Assembly (NCBI RefSeq): GCF_001610875.1
Contig: NZ_CP011272.1
Span: 2,833,988-2,897,987 of the forward strand
Reading direction: 5' to 3'
DNA: 64,000 nucleotides
Origin: Pirellula sp. SH-Sr6A
Lineage (GTDB): Bacteria > Planctomycetota > Planctomycetia > Pirellulales > Pirellulaceae
Shown: one piece after another, positions 6,729 to 14,135 of the stretch
Position numbering within the stretch: the stretch's first letter is position 1
Layout: each line of letters opens with the position of its first letter
The notes under the pieces: generated by a model
The model's input: only the letters and a program-made list of their open reading frames with translations
Databases searched by the model: none
What the model was told of the DNA's origin: nothing
Made by a program: the position numbers and the translations under genes

Positions 6729-9314
6729 CTATTCCCTGGTGATGAATTCGTCCAAGTTCAATAAGGCGCGCGCGACGATAGACCATGAGGCCAATTCGGC
6801 AACTGGACCTTCGCTATCGGGCCGAGTCGACAGGAGCTCGCTCGCCCAAGCTGGATTTTCGCGGTAAATCACACGGGCTCGTTCCAGTAGCCCACGCAGT
6901 TCGATCCGTTCACTTGAGCTCGGCTCGCGCGCCAGGCAGCGAAGAAAACACAATCTCAAACGTTCATCCTCGCTCGATTGGGCCCAGAGAATATTCTGGG
7001 CTAAAGCGACGGACGCCTCGAGAAATGTTTCGTTGTTGAGCAATGCCAAAGCTTGCAGAGGCGTATTGGATGGCGTTCGCGAAACTGCCGTAGCATTCGC
7101 ATCGGGACAATCAAACGTCATCAAGGTCGGGTGTGGAATGGTTCGTTTGAAGAAGGTGTACATCCCCCGTCGGTACCGGTCCTCGCCTTCGCTTACTTTC
7201 CAAGTGAAATTGTTGGCGTAACTGAGTTTAGCAAGCTCGGGAGGCATCGGAGGAAAGACACTGGGACCACCAATCTTTCGCGACAGAAGGCCTGAAGATT
7301 GGAGCGAAATATCGCGAACAATTTCCCCTTCCAATCGCAATCGATTCTGCCGCGACAAAAGTCTGTTGAGTGGATCCTGTGTACTCGAATCAACACGATG
7401 CACCGAAGATTGGCGATAGGTTCGCGACAGCATGATCGACTTGATGAAGGCTTTCGTATTCCAACCCAATCGATCTCGGAAGTGGGTAGCGAGCCAGTCG
7501 AGTAACTCGGGGTGAGAGGGATTTTCTCCGCGAACACCAAAATCCCCGACTGTCCGCACGATTCCTTGTCCGAACAACCGTAGCCAAATCTGATTCACGA
7601 CCACACGGGGAGTGAGAGGATTCGACGGCCCCATCATCCACTTGGCCAATTCCAATCGGTCTCGCAAGGCACCTTTGCCGGAGTTGTCATCGAGCAGAGC
7701 TGTAGGAATACCAAGATCAACGCGCTCAGCGGGGGACAAGAAATCCCCGCGTTCCAATCGATGCGTCTTGCGTTTGCTCCGCGATGGAGCGAAGACACGA
7801 ATCGACATGACGGGCGATCCAGAGCGATCCAACAATTCTTTGTGGATGGCTTTGAGTCGCTTTACCTCGTCGTCCCGATCCGTAAAGAACCCGAACAAGA
7901 GTTCGCGGGTCTCATTGGTCCTCTTTTCGGGATACATCTTGAGGGCGTTGAAGACTTCTTTGGATAATTGCAGATCTTCCGGTTTGAGCGATTTGTTTTC
8001 GTCTGCTTCCACTCGTTCTCGTTGCTCGCGCTCCCAAGCTTGCTGAGCTTCAACAAGCTCTCCATAACGCGACTTCAATTGCGACTCGACCGCCCAAAGT
8101 TCGGGCAGTATTGGCGAATGGTTCGATAGGTTGATCGGGAGCTCTTCCGACTGTTCGTCACCTTCGTTGAAGTATGCAAAGAGTTCGAAGTATTCCCGAT
8201 GCGTGATGGGGTCGTATTTGTGGGTGTGGCATTTCGCACATCCGATCGTGAGTCCGAACCAAACGGTTCCGAGAGTGTCGGTCCGATCAAAATTGGCAGC
8301 GATTCGGTACTCTTCTTGGTCGACCCCTCCTTCGGTGTTGGTCAACGTCTGGCGATGGAATGCGGTCGCGATGCGTTGCTGGGGAGTAGGGTGGGGAAGT
8401 AGGTCGCCAGCAAGTTGTTCGATCGAGAACTGATCAAAAGGCATATTCTGGTTCCAGGCGTTGATCACCCAATCCCTATAGACGTAGGCATCAGGCCTGG
8501 TTCGATCCTTTTCATAGCCATCGCTATCGGCGAAGCGCGCGAGATCGAGCCAATGCCGGCCCCATCGTTCGCCGAAATGGGCAGAAGCTAGACAACGATC
8601 GACCAGCTGTTCGTAAAGAACTTCTTTCTCCGAGCTGTTAGCAGATCGATACGCGTCGACGAAGCTGGATGTCTCTTCCGGATTCGGGAGCAATCCGAGG
8701 AGATCGAGATAGACTCGTTTGATCAAGGTGTGTGGATCGGATTCCGGAGAGAGGGAGGCGTTGACCGTAGCCAGCTCGCGTTCCACGAATCGATCGATCG
8801 GATGGACGGTCGATTCGCTGGCAGTCGAGTCGAGTTGCGATAGGTCCATCAACGGTTTGAATGCCCAGTGAAGATCGTAGCTTGCTCCTTGTGCGATCCA
8901 GCGGCGGAGCCTTTCGACTTCGATCCGTTTGAGCGGAGCATGATCAGGGGGAGGCATTCGAACATCCGCATCGCTGGCTTGGACGCGCCGCAACAACTCG
9001 CTTTGATCGGGGGCTGCGTCCACAATGGCTCGAACGCCACTCTCGAGAAGCCCAGTCGCCGTATCCCGCCGCGAGAGATCCAGTCCCGCTTCGGACGTCT
9101 CAGGCCCATGGCATTCCAAGCAATGCTCGGCGAGGATCGGTTGGATATCGCGATTGAAGTCGACCGTACTTTGCGGCGTGTTTTGGGCTGCGTCTTGCGC
9201 GGGCAATCCACTCGGGAACAGCCCGTGCATAGCCAGTCCTAGAATGGCTCCCAGGATCCATGCGAACGGAATGCACGGTCGGCAGAGAAAGAAGATCCGA
9301 GTCGGAGGGGACAT
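6729..9314 (-). CDS. PSCyt1-DUF1549-DUF1553 exported protein
   Basis: The protein has 861 residues from ATG 9314; a start 16 codons upstream is possible but less likely because the hydrophobic signal segment begins after it. Order: N-terminal signal/anchor (about residues 15-35), planctomycete cytochrome C domain PSCyt1 with heme motif CLECH at 65-69, DUF1549 (PSCyt2) with a second CxxCH in GCAKCHTHKYDP, and the C-terminal DUF1553 (PSD1) with RVVVNQIWLRLFGQGIV and TYRQSS. It is two bases upstream of the DUF1501 gene and certainly co-transcribed. The family is periplasmic and probably redox-active, but its reaction is unknown. Confidence 0.93.
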   Translation of the reverse strand: MSPPTRIFFLCRPCIPFAWILGAILGLAMHGLFPSGLPAQDAAQNTPQSTVDFNRDIQPILAEHCLECHGPETSEAGLDLSRRDTATGLLESGVRAIVDAAPDQSELLRRVQASDADVRMPPPDHAPLKRIEVERLRRWIAQGASYDLHWAFKPLMDLSQLDSTASESTVHPIDRFVERELATVNASLSPESDPHTLIKRVYLDLLGLLPNPEETSSFVDAYRSANSSEKEVLYEQLVDRCLASAHFGERWGRHWLDLARFADSDGYEKDRTRPDAYVYRDWVINAWNQNMPFDQFSIEQLAGDLLPHPTPQQRIATAFHRQTLTNTEGGVDQEEYRIAANFDRTDTLGTVWFGLTIGCAKCHTHKYDPITHREYFELFAYFNEGDEQSEELPINLSNHSPILPELWAVESQLKSRYGELVEAQQAWEREQRERVEADENKSLKPEDLQLSKEVFNALKMYPEKRTNETRELLFGFFTDRDDEVKRLKAIHKELLDRSGSPVMSIRVFAPSRSKRKTHRLERGDFLSPAERVDLGIPTALLDDNSGKGALRDRLELAKWMMGPSNPLTPRVVVNQIWLRLFGQGIVRTVGDFGVRGENPSHPELLDWLATHFRDRLGWNTKAFIKSIMLSRTYRQSSVHRVDSSTQDPLNRLLSRQNRLRLEGEIVRDISLQSSGLLSRKIGGPSVFPPMPPELAKLSYANNFTWKVSEGEDRYRRGMYTFFKRTIPHPTLMTFDCPDANATAVSRTPSNTPLQALALLNNETFLEASVALAQNILWAQSSEDERLRLCFLRCLAREPSSSERIELRGLLERARVIYRENPAWASELLSTRPDSEGPVAELASWSIVARALLNLDEFITRE

Positions 9315-9472
9315 GGGTGGGAACTCTGCGATGCTTGGGACATCGAGGAAGAACGTTAGCAATTGCTATAGGTATCTGCTGGGTGCATTTGCTCTATGTG
9401 GCGAATTCGATCGAGCGAGCGTTCGATCGATCAAGCGCAACCGTATTGAGTGTAACCGAAATCCATCGATCG

Positions 9473-10600
9473 CTATTCCTGGCTGGCGGATTCTTCATCC
9501 GGAAGAATGCGCATAAAGAATCGGAACCAGTTGCCGAAGAATACCGCTTCCACGTCCTCGGGAGTGAAACCGCGTCGAAGCATGATATCTTCGATTTTAA
9601 GCAAGTCCCGGTAGCGGCTGAGTCCAACCGGAGTTTGTTCGTTGCCAAAGGCACCGTCCAAATCGGATCCGATCCCAACGCAGTCGATCGATCCGGCCAA
9701 GTCCGCCACGTAGCGAATTTGATCGACGGCTCTTTCGAGGGTCACAACCGGGGGGGTAACCCCGCGCACGTACCCCTCTTGCAACATAATGACATCCATC
9801 GCAACCCCTAGGATACCTCGGCGTTCGATCACGGCTCGAATTTGGGCATCACTGAACTGGCGTTGCCAATTGCAGATACCCCTCGCATTTTGATGGCTCG
9901 CGTGAATCGGACCTTGAAAATGCTCGAGGACTTGCCAAAACGCGATGTCGGAGAGATGGGTCATGTCGATGGTAATCCCCAGTTGCTCGCAATGCTTCAA
10001 CAAAGGAACGGCGTCGACCGCTAATCCGACTTGGCTATTCGTACCACCACCATAGCGGTTGGTCCCATAGTGCGTCAGGCCTAAGGCTCGCAGGCCGGCG
10101 GCATGGTACTCGAAGACCGTGTCAGGCGTGAGGATCGGATCCGCCCCCTCCATGGTCAAGATAATTCCGAGTGGGGTTATCGCTGGGGCAGCGGCAAATC
10201 GATCTGCGTGCGACTGCAAATCGGCTCGAGATCGGATCCAAGTCAAGTGTCCTGCGCGTTCGAGCGCACGGTAGTAGGCCAAGTGCGCGTGGGCCATCGC
10301 GTAGCAAGCCTCTGGGCTGGTCCAACCGAACGAATGGTTGATCTGGGGCTCCAATCGTGCCAGCAAAGTGGCCAGGCAAACGGCGAGCCCCGATTCACGC
10401 AGTTCGGGAAGGCTAAGTGTATTGGTTCTTCGACCGGCTTCCGGCATTTGCAATGCCGTTTCCTGTGCCCGAATATCCTCGACGGTTTGCCGAAGGTCTC
10501 GATTCCAATCGACACCGTTGAGTGCCAAATCCAAGTGAGCATCGAATAGCATAGGGAGGGTTTCACACGAAGGAGGGAGATTGCCGGAAGCGACAGACAT
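9473..10600 (-). CDS. Membrane dipeptidase (peptidase family M19)
   Basis: The 375-aa protein is a renal dipeptidase-type metallohydrolase. Zinc-binding elements are H22-x-D24 in FDAHLDLALNG, the glutamate in LTMEGADP, the histidine in TIDMTHLSD, and IHASHQNARGI followed by GIGSDLDGAFG. Family members cleave dipeptides, including those with a D-residue at the C-terminal side. The ATG at 10600 is preferred over an upstream ATG at 10636; a third at 10552 lies just before the first conserved strand. No signal peptide is apparent despite the family name. It stands alone on its strand. Confidence 0.93.
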   Translation of the reverse strand: MSVASGNLPPSCETLPMLFDAHLDLALNGVDWNRDLRQTVEDIRAQETALQMPEAGRRTNTLSLPELRESGLAVCLATLLARLEPQINHSFGWTSPEACYAMAHAHLAYYRALERAGHLTWIRSRADLQSHADRFAAAPAITPLGIILTMEGADPILTPDTVFEYHAAGLRALGLTHYGTNRYGGGTNSQVGLAVDAVPLLKHCEQLGITIDMTHLSDIAFWQVLEHFQGPIHASHQNARGICNWQRQFSDAQIRAVIERRGILGVAMDVIMLQEGYVRGVTPPVVTLERAVDQIRYVADLAGSIDCVGIGSDLDGAFGNEQTPVGLSRYRDLLKIEDIMLRRGFTPEDVEAVFFGNWFRFFMRILPDEESASQE

Positions 10601-10663
10601 CGGTTCACCGAGTCGTTCCGATCGTAGGGGTGGCAAAAGTTGTGGACAGGATAGGTAATTGTC

Positions 10664-10692
10664 TTGACTTCACCGGGACGGACTGAATAGTT
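10664..10692 (+). promoter_or_regulatory. Possible sigma70-type promoter for the 180-aa protein gene
   Basis: TTGACT (5 of 6 matches to the -35 consensus) at 10664-10669 is followed after 16-17 bp by AATAGT (4 of 6 to the -10 consensus), about 50 bp before the ATG at 10741. The -10 match is weak, and planctomycete promoters are poorly characterised, so this is tentative. Confidence 0.25.
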
Positions 10693-10740
10693 TAATACAA
10701 AGCGTGTCCGTTTGTTTGGTAGAAGTGGGAGCGACTTTCT

Positions 10741-11283
10741 ATGCAATTTGAAAGCGATGCCTCCAGCCCGAGCAGCAAGCTGCTTGAGCGATTTTTTACA
10801 GGTTTGTCCGAGTACGCATTCTATTCTCAGTTGGGCGTAACCGATACCGAGCTCGTTACCTACGTCAGCAATTTGCTGATTCGCTTCACAAAGACCGACG
10901 CGCTCCATCGCATTCGGCAGCTGAACGGAAGACGGGCGACGGAAGTCGTTACCATGATGGCTGAAGCACAGCATCGCGTCGGGATGGCGAAGCGAGAAGT
11001 GCACCGTCATATCGGGGACTTTACCTTGTTCTGGACCGGTCTTTATCCGGAGTCCTTGCGGGGGTTGCAGACCGACAAATCCGATCATTTTGTCAGTTAC
11101 TGCCATGAAGGAAAGAAAGCGTACGAGATCGCGAGCGAAATCGAATCGGACGATGAGCAGACTGCTTCGAGCGACTTGCTGCATCGGCTCAGCGAGCAGT
11201 TCGAAATGTGCGCGTATGGTCTCCGGGAAATTCGTCGGCAATGGGAAGAGAAACCATCCGGCGACGAGCCCATTCTGTTTTGA
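10741..11283 (+). CDS. Conserved-looking 180-aa protein of unknown function
   Basis: The family is not recognised. The protein is soluble, mainly helical and without signal or membrane segment. It has an N-terminal Ser-rich tip, a helical core (YVSNLLIRFTKTDALHRI, then VVTMMAEAQHRVGMAKREVHRHIGDFTLFWTGL) and an acidic C-terminus. The phrase HIGDFTLFWTGLYPE looks like a conserved core motif. An ATG with a plausible promoter upstream supports a separate transcription unit. It converges on a small membrane-protein gene. No function is inferred. Confidence 0.75.
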   Translation: MQFESDASSPSSKLLERFFTGLSEYAFYSQLGVTDTELVTYVSNLLIRFTKTDALHRIRQLNGRRATEVVTMMAEAQHRVGMAKREVHRHIGDFTLFWTGLYPESLRGLQTDKSDHFVSYCHEGKKAYEIASEIESDDEQTASSDLLHRLSEQFEMCAYGLREIRRQWEEKPSGDEPILF

Positions 11284-11298
11284 TGTTTGGGAATCGGA

Positions 11299-11331
11299 GG
11301 TAGGGCCATCCGCCGCGTGGGTCGGCCTACC
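11299..11331. terminator. Hairpin between convergent genes (possible bidirectional terminator)
   Basis: GGTAGGGCC pairs with GGCCTACC across a 16-nt loop with one bulged G, midway between the two stop codons. There is no T-tract on either side, so it would be an unusual intrinsic terminator or only an RNA 3'-end structure. Confidence 0.3.
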
Positions 11332-11349
11332 GGATTCAAGCCGCGAGAA

Positions 11350-11868
11350 TCAGGTAGCGGTCGGGCACCGAGTCGGCGTAAGCGTCGCGGGGAGGATAGT
11401 GAGCAAACCAACGATCCACTGTCCGGTCGTGAGCCAAAGATAGATCGCGTGCATACGATAAAAATCGTCGGTGACCGTGTCGTTCGCTGTATCCATGCGG
11501 ATAGTGAGCGCGTTGTGCTGGTACGTGAGAGCGACCGTGAGGATTCCCAGGAGGAGGGCTGCGAGGATCTTTCGTCTGTTTTTCTCGACGAGGCCTGTCA
11601 GCAAAGCAAGTCCGGTTACGATCGCAGCCAACACGTGAAGATAGCGGGTCACCTCCTGTGTAACGAGCCCTTGGTCAAAGCTCCCGAACCTTTCTGTACC
11701 AATTGGCACCACCACGGCTGCATAAAACGTTAGACCTCCCCACCACAAGGACCAGCAAACGAACAAGGCGACCGAACTCCAGGTGCGAATGGCGGATCCG
11801 GATTTATCCCGATTCTCGTAGTGTCCATCCCCTCGTGCTGGACCGTGCTCGTAGTTTGCGTTCTTCAT
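11350..11868 (-). CDS. Four-helix integral membrane protein (DUF4149-like)
   Basis: The 172-aa protein starts at the ATG at 11868 (MKNANYEHG). The frame is open far upstream but that part runs antisense-shifted through the permease gene and is low-quality sequence. Four hydrophobic spans are visible: WSSVALFVCWSLWWGG region, LHVLAAIVTGLALLTGLV, ILAALLLGILTVALTY and WLTTGQWIVGLLTILPA. The motif LWWGGLTFYAAVVVP resembles small membrane proteins annotated DUF4149 or CopD-like. It follows the ABC permease by 35 nt on the same strand and may belong to that operon. Confidence 0.72.
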   Translation of the reverse strand: MKNANYEHGPARGDGHYENRDKSGSAIRTWSSVALFVCWSLWWGGLTFYAAVVVPIGTERFGSFDQGLVTQEVTRYLHVLAAIVTGLALLTGLVEKNRRKILAALLLGILTVALTYQHNALTIRMDTANDTVTDDFYRMHAIYLWLTTGQWIVGLLTILPATLTPTRCPTAT

Positions 11869-11903
11869 TGCGGGTATATCGCGGTCCGATCTCCCTTCGT
11901 GAT

Positions 11904-12716
11904 TTAATGATCGGACTCGAAGCCAACTCCTTGCGTCCATCGTTTCAAAATCCAGCGGTTGAGGAGTTGAACGCAAAAGAGGAGAGCCAGTCCTAAGAGA
12001 GTACATGCGATGACAGCCCCAATCATCGAGGCGGTTTTCAAGTTTCCTTGCCGAGCCGTGATGATCGTCCCCAGTCCTTCGTAGGCACCCCGATCCCCCA
12101 CGAAGAACTCGCCGACGATTGCACCGATCACGGCCAGTCCGCTGCTCACACGAAGACCGAGAATAAGCTGTGGAATCGCCGCCGGTATCCGAAGCTTGAT
12201 CAACGTTTGCCACCGGCTTGCTGACTGCATGCGAAAGAGATCTCGCAAATTCTCATTGATTGAAAGAAGCCCGCTCGTGACGTTGGAAATGATTGGAAAA
12301 ATACTGATGATACAAGAGACCAGGACCACGGTTCGAAACTCGTTTCCGAACCAAAGGATCAACAGCGGGGCAATCGCCACAATGGGAACGGTTTGCAGGA
12401 AGATCACATAGGGGTAGAAGGAAAGCCTGAGCCAGGAGGACTGGCTAAAGATCATCGCTACCAAACTGCCGACCAATGCGCTGCAGAGCAATCCCGCGGC
12501 TGCCGACTGAAGAGTGATCCACGCACCCCGCAGTAGAGTCCAACGCTCGCGCACCATTTCGGAGAGGACATCGCTCGGGGGAGGCAGAATCACCTTATGG
12601 ATTTCCAGCCAGCGAACCAGCACTTCCCAGGTCACTAATACCAAAAGAAACACGACAACCGGGAGAAGAAACTTTGGCCAAGCGACTGCGATTCTATGCA
12701 TCGACGACTTATTCAT
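11904..12716 (-). CDS. ABC transporter permease, nitrate/sulfonate/taurine (NitT/TauT) type
   Basis: The 270-aa protein starts at the ATG at 12716 (MNKSSMHRI), which overlaps the ATPase stop by 8 nt. It has about six membrane spans and the binding-protein-dependent transport domain, with the ATPase-coupling EAA-like loop around LRDLFRMQSASRWQTLIKL and the conserved SSGLAVIGAIVGEFFVGDRG. These match SsuC/TauC-type permeases. It pairs with the ATPase encoded immediately upstream. No periplasmic binding-protein gene is nearby, so the substrate cannot be assigned. Confidence 0.9.
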   Translation of the reverse strand: MNKSSMHRIAVAWPKFLLPVVVFLLVLVTWEVLVRWLEIHKVILPPPSDVLSEMVRERWTLLRGAWITLQSAAAGLLCSALVGSLVAMIFSQSSWLRLSFYPYVIFLQTVPIVAIAPLLILWFGNEFRTVVLVSCIISIFPIISNVTSGLLSINENLRDLFRMQSASRWQTLIKLRIPAAIPQLILGLRVSSGLAVIGAIVGEFFVGDRGAYEGLGTIITARQGNLKTASMIGAVIACTLLGLALLFCVQLLNRWILKRWTQGVGFESDH

Positions 12717-13548
12717 CGCCCGTTCCATTCCGGAATAGAGAAGCGGACGCCGCGCCGTAGTAACGGGAGAAATCGGTGGAGCTGCGAAGCTCTTTGGTTC
12801 GGGGGGATGAGAATTGAACCTCGAGACTTTCCGCGATTTTCCCTTGGTCCATGATCGCAATCGTATCGCTCATGTAAACAGCTTCGGTGATATTGTGTGT
12901 CACGAAAACGACGGTGCATTTCTCCTCCGCCACGATTTGGAGAAGGAGATCGTTCAAACGGGACCTCAGTACGTCGTCGAGCGCGGCGAAGGGTTCATCC
13001 ATCAGCAAAATGCGAGGCTGAGTCGTCATCGCCCTCGCAATCGACGCGCGCATCTTCATCCCCCCTGATAGCTGCGTTGGCTTCTTCGACCAATCCTTCG
13101 ACGATAGGCCTACCACGTCGAGCCAATGTTCGATGGAATCCTTGGCAGCCGCGGCACGGAGACCTCCTCGCAGTTGCAGCGGAAGCGAGACATTTTCCCA
13201 TACAGTCCGCCAGGGCAGGAGGGCAGGCTCTTGGAAGACGAACGACAGACGGTTCTTAAGTTCCTTGCCACCCTGCTGGAACGTCTGACCTTGGACCAGG
13301 ACCTCTCCGCGCGTCGGGACAAGCAATCCCGCGAGAATTCGTAAGAGCGTGCTTTTTCCACACCCGCTCGGTCCGAGCAGCGTGAGGATTTCGCCTGTGC
13401 GAACATGCAAATCAAGTCCTCGAAGAACCTGTTCAGCATCCCCTTGGGAGTTCGGAAATTCCATCGCGATCCTGTGGCATACAATCTCCTTGCTAGCGGG
13501 ATCCATGTTTCGAATGGGGAGCGATGGTTCAGAAGAGGAAACGCTCAT
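12709..13548 (-). CDS. ABC transporter ATP-binding protein, NitT/TauT type
   Basis: The 279-aa protein has all nucleotide-binding motifs: Walker A GPSGCGKST, Q-loop VFQEPALLPWRTV, signature LSGGMKMRASIARA, Walker B ILLMDEPFAALD and the switch His in FVTHNITEA. QEPALLPWRTVWENV is typical of the SsuB/TauB branch that energises uptake of oxyanions and related small molecules. The ATG overlaps the pterin dehydratase stop by 4 nt (ATGA) and its own stop overlaps the permease start, so three genes are translationally coupled. Confidence 0.92.
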   Translation of the reverse strand: MSVSSSEPSLPIRNMDPASKEIVCHRIAMEFPNSQGDAEQVLRGLDLHVRTGEILTLLGPSGCGKSTLLRILAGLLVPTRGEVLVQGQTFQQGGKELKNRLSFVFQEPALLPWRTVWENVSLPLQLRGGLRAAAAKDSIEHWLDVVGLSSKDWSKKPTQLSGGMKMRASIARAMTTQPRILLMDEPFAALDDVLRSRLNDLLLQIVAEEKCTVVFVTHNITEAVYMSDTIAIMDQGKIAESLEVQFSSPRTKELRSSTDFSRYYGAASASLFRNGTGDE

Positions 13549-13928
13549 GGGTTTGGCTTGGCGTCGGCAAAGGATGTTCCGATCAAGCGGTCAATTTTTG
13601 CGGCCAAGATGAAGTCGTTTTCGCTGAGGCCGGAGACGGCGTGGGTGGTCAATACGATGGTCAAGACGCGGTAGCTAGTGAGATGGAGGTCCGGGTGATG
13701 TTGCTCTTGTTCCGCCAGCTCAGCAATTCGATTGAGAGCGTCGATCGCCTGCAGGAAATTCCGAAAACGGAGACCGCGGCGAATAGACTTTCCCGACTCG
13801 TCGAGTTTCCAGTCGCCCAAGTGAGCGAGTTGCTCGCGTGCCAACTCGGGGGAGCAGGGAGGGAGCCCTCCTTCGCAGGCAGCGCATTTTCGTTGGATAA
13901 GTTCATCTGTCGTGGCAACTTGCGTCAT
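13545..13928 (-). CDS. phhB: Pterin-4a-carbinolamine dehydratase (PCD/DCoH)
   Basis: The 127-aa protein carries the signature EQEQHHPDLHLTSYRV followed by VLTTHAVSGLSENDF and LAAKIDRL, where the paired His residues and the downstream TH bind and dehydrate the 4a-hydroxypterin. The usual partner is phenylalanine hydroxylase, but none is in this window; in many bacteria stand-alone PCDs are linked to molybdopterin or other pterin chemistry. It is the first gene of an operon with an ABC transporter, overlapping the ATPase start by 4 nt. An N-terminal CAACEGG segment is a common extension. Confidence 0.88.
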   Translation of the reverse strand: MTQVATTDELIQRKCAACEGGLPPCSPELAREQLAHLGDWKLDESGKSIRRGLRFRNFLQAIDALNRIAELAEQEQHHPDLHLTSYRVLTIVLTTHAVSGLSENDFILAAKIDRLIGTSFADAKPNP

Positions 13929-14032
13929 TTCGCTTCGATTCCATTTCGCCCGAGGGGCTTTTGTCGTCTAAAATGTCTTATGTCGGGAAAACCACCCGAG
14001 GATTGAGGACATTCTGGGATGTAATGTACCTC

Positions 14033-14072
14033 TTTGCCTAAACGATTGTTGGTTTGCCTAAACGATTGTTGG
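14033..14072 (+). repeat. Perfect tandem duplication of a 20-mer
   Basis: A 20-bp unit (TTTGCCTAAACGATTGTTGG) occurs twice head to tail about 65 bp upstream of the DUF1592-family gene and about 105 bp upstream of the divergent phhB operon. It may be a double operator or a recent slippage event. The sequence alone does not decide. Confidence 0.7.
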
Positions 14073-14135
14073 CTGGGAGTGTGTTGGTTGGGCGTTCGTT
14101 GATCAGGACTCGTAGCTGGAGCATTGATTTTACCC

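Noticed and set aside
11869-12213. N-terminal extension of the small membrane protein into the permease gene
   Set aside because: This part is a shifted-frame shadow of the permease with Arg/Ser-rich low-quality sequence; the membrane protein begins at the ATG at 11868.
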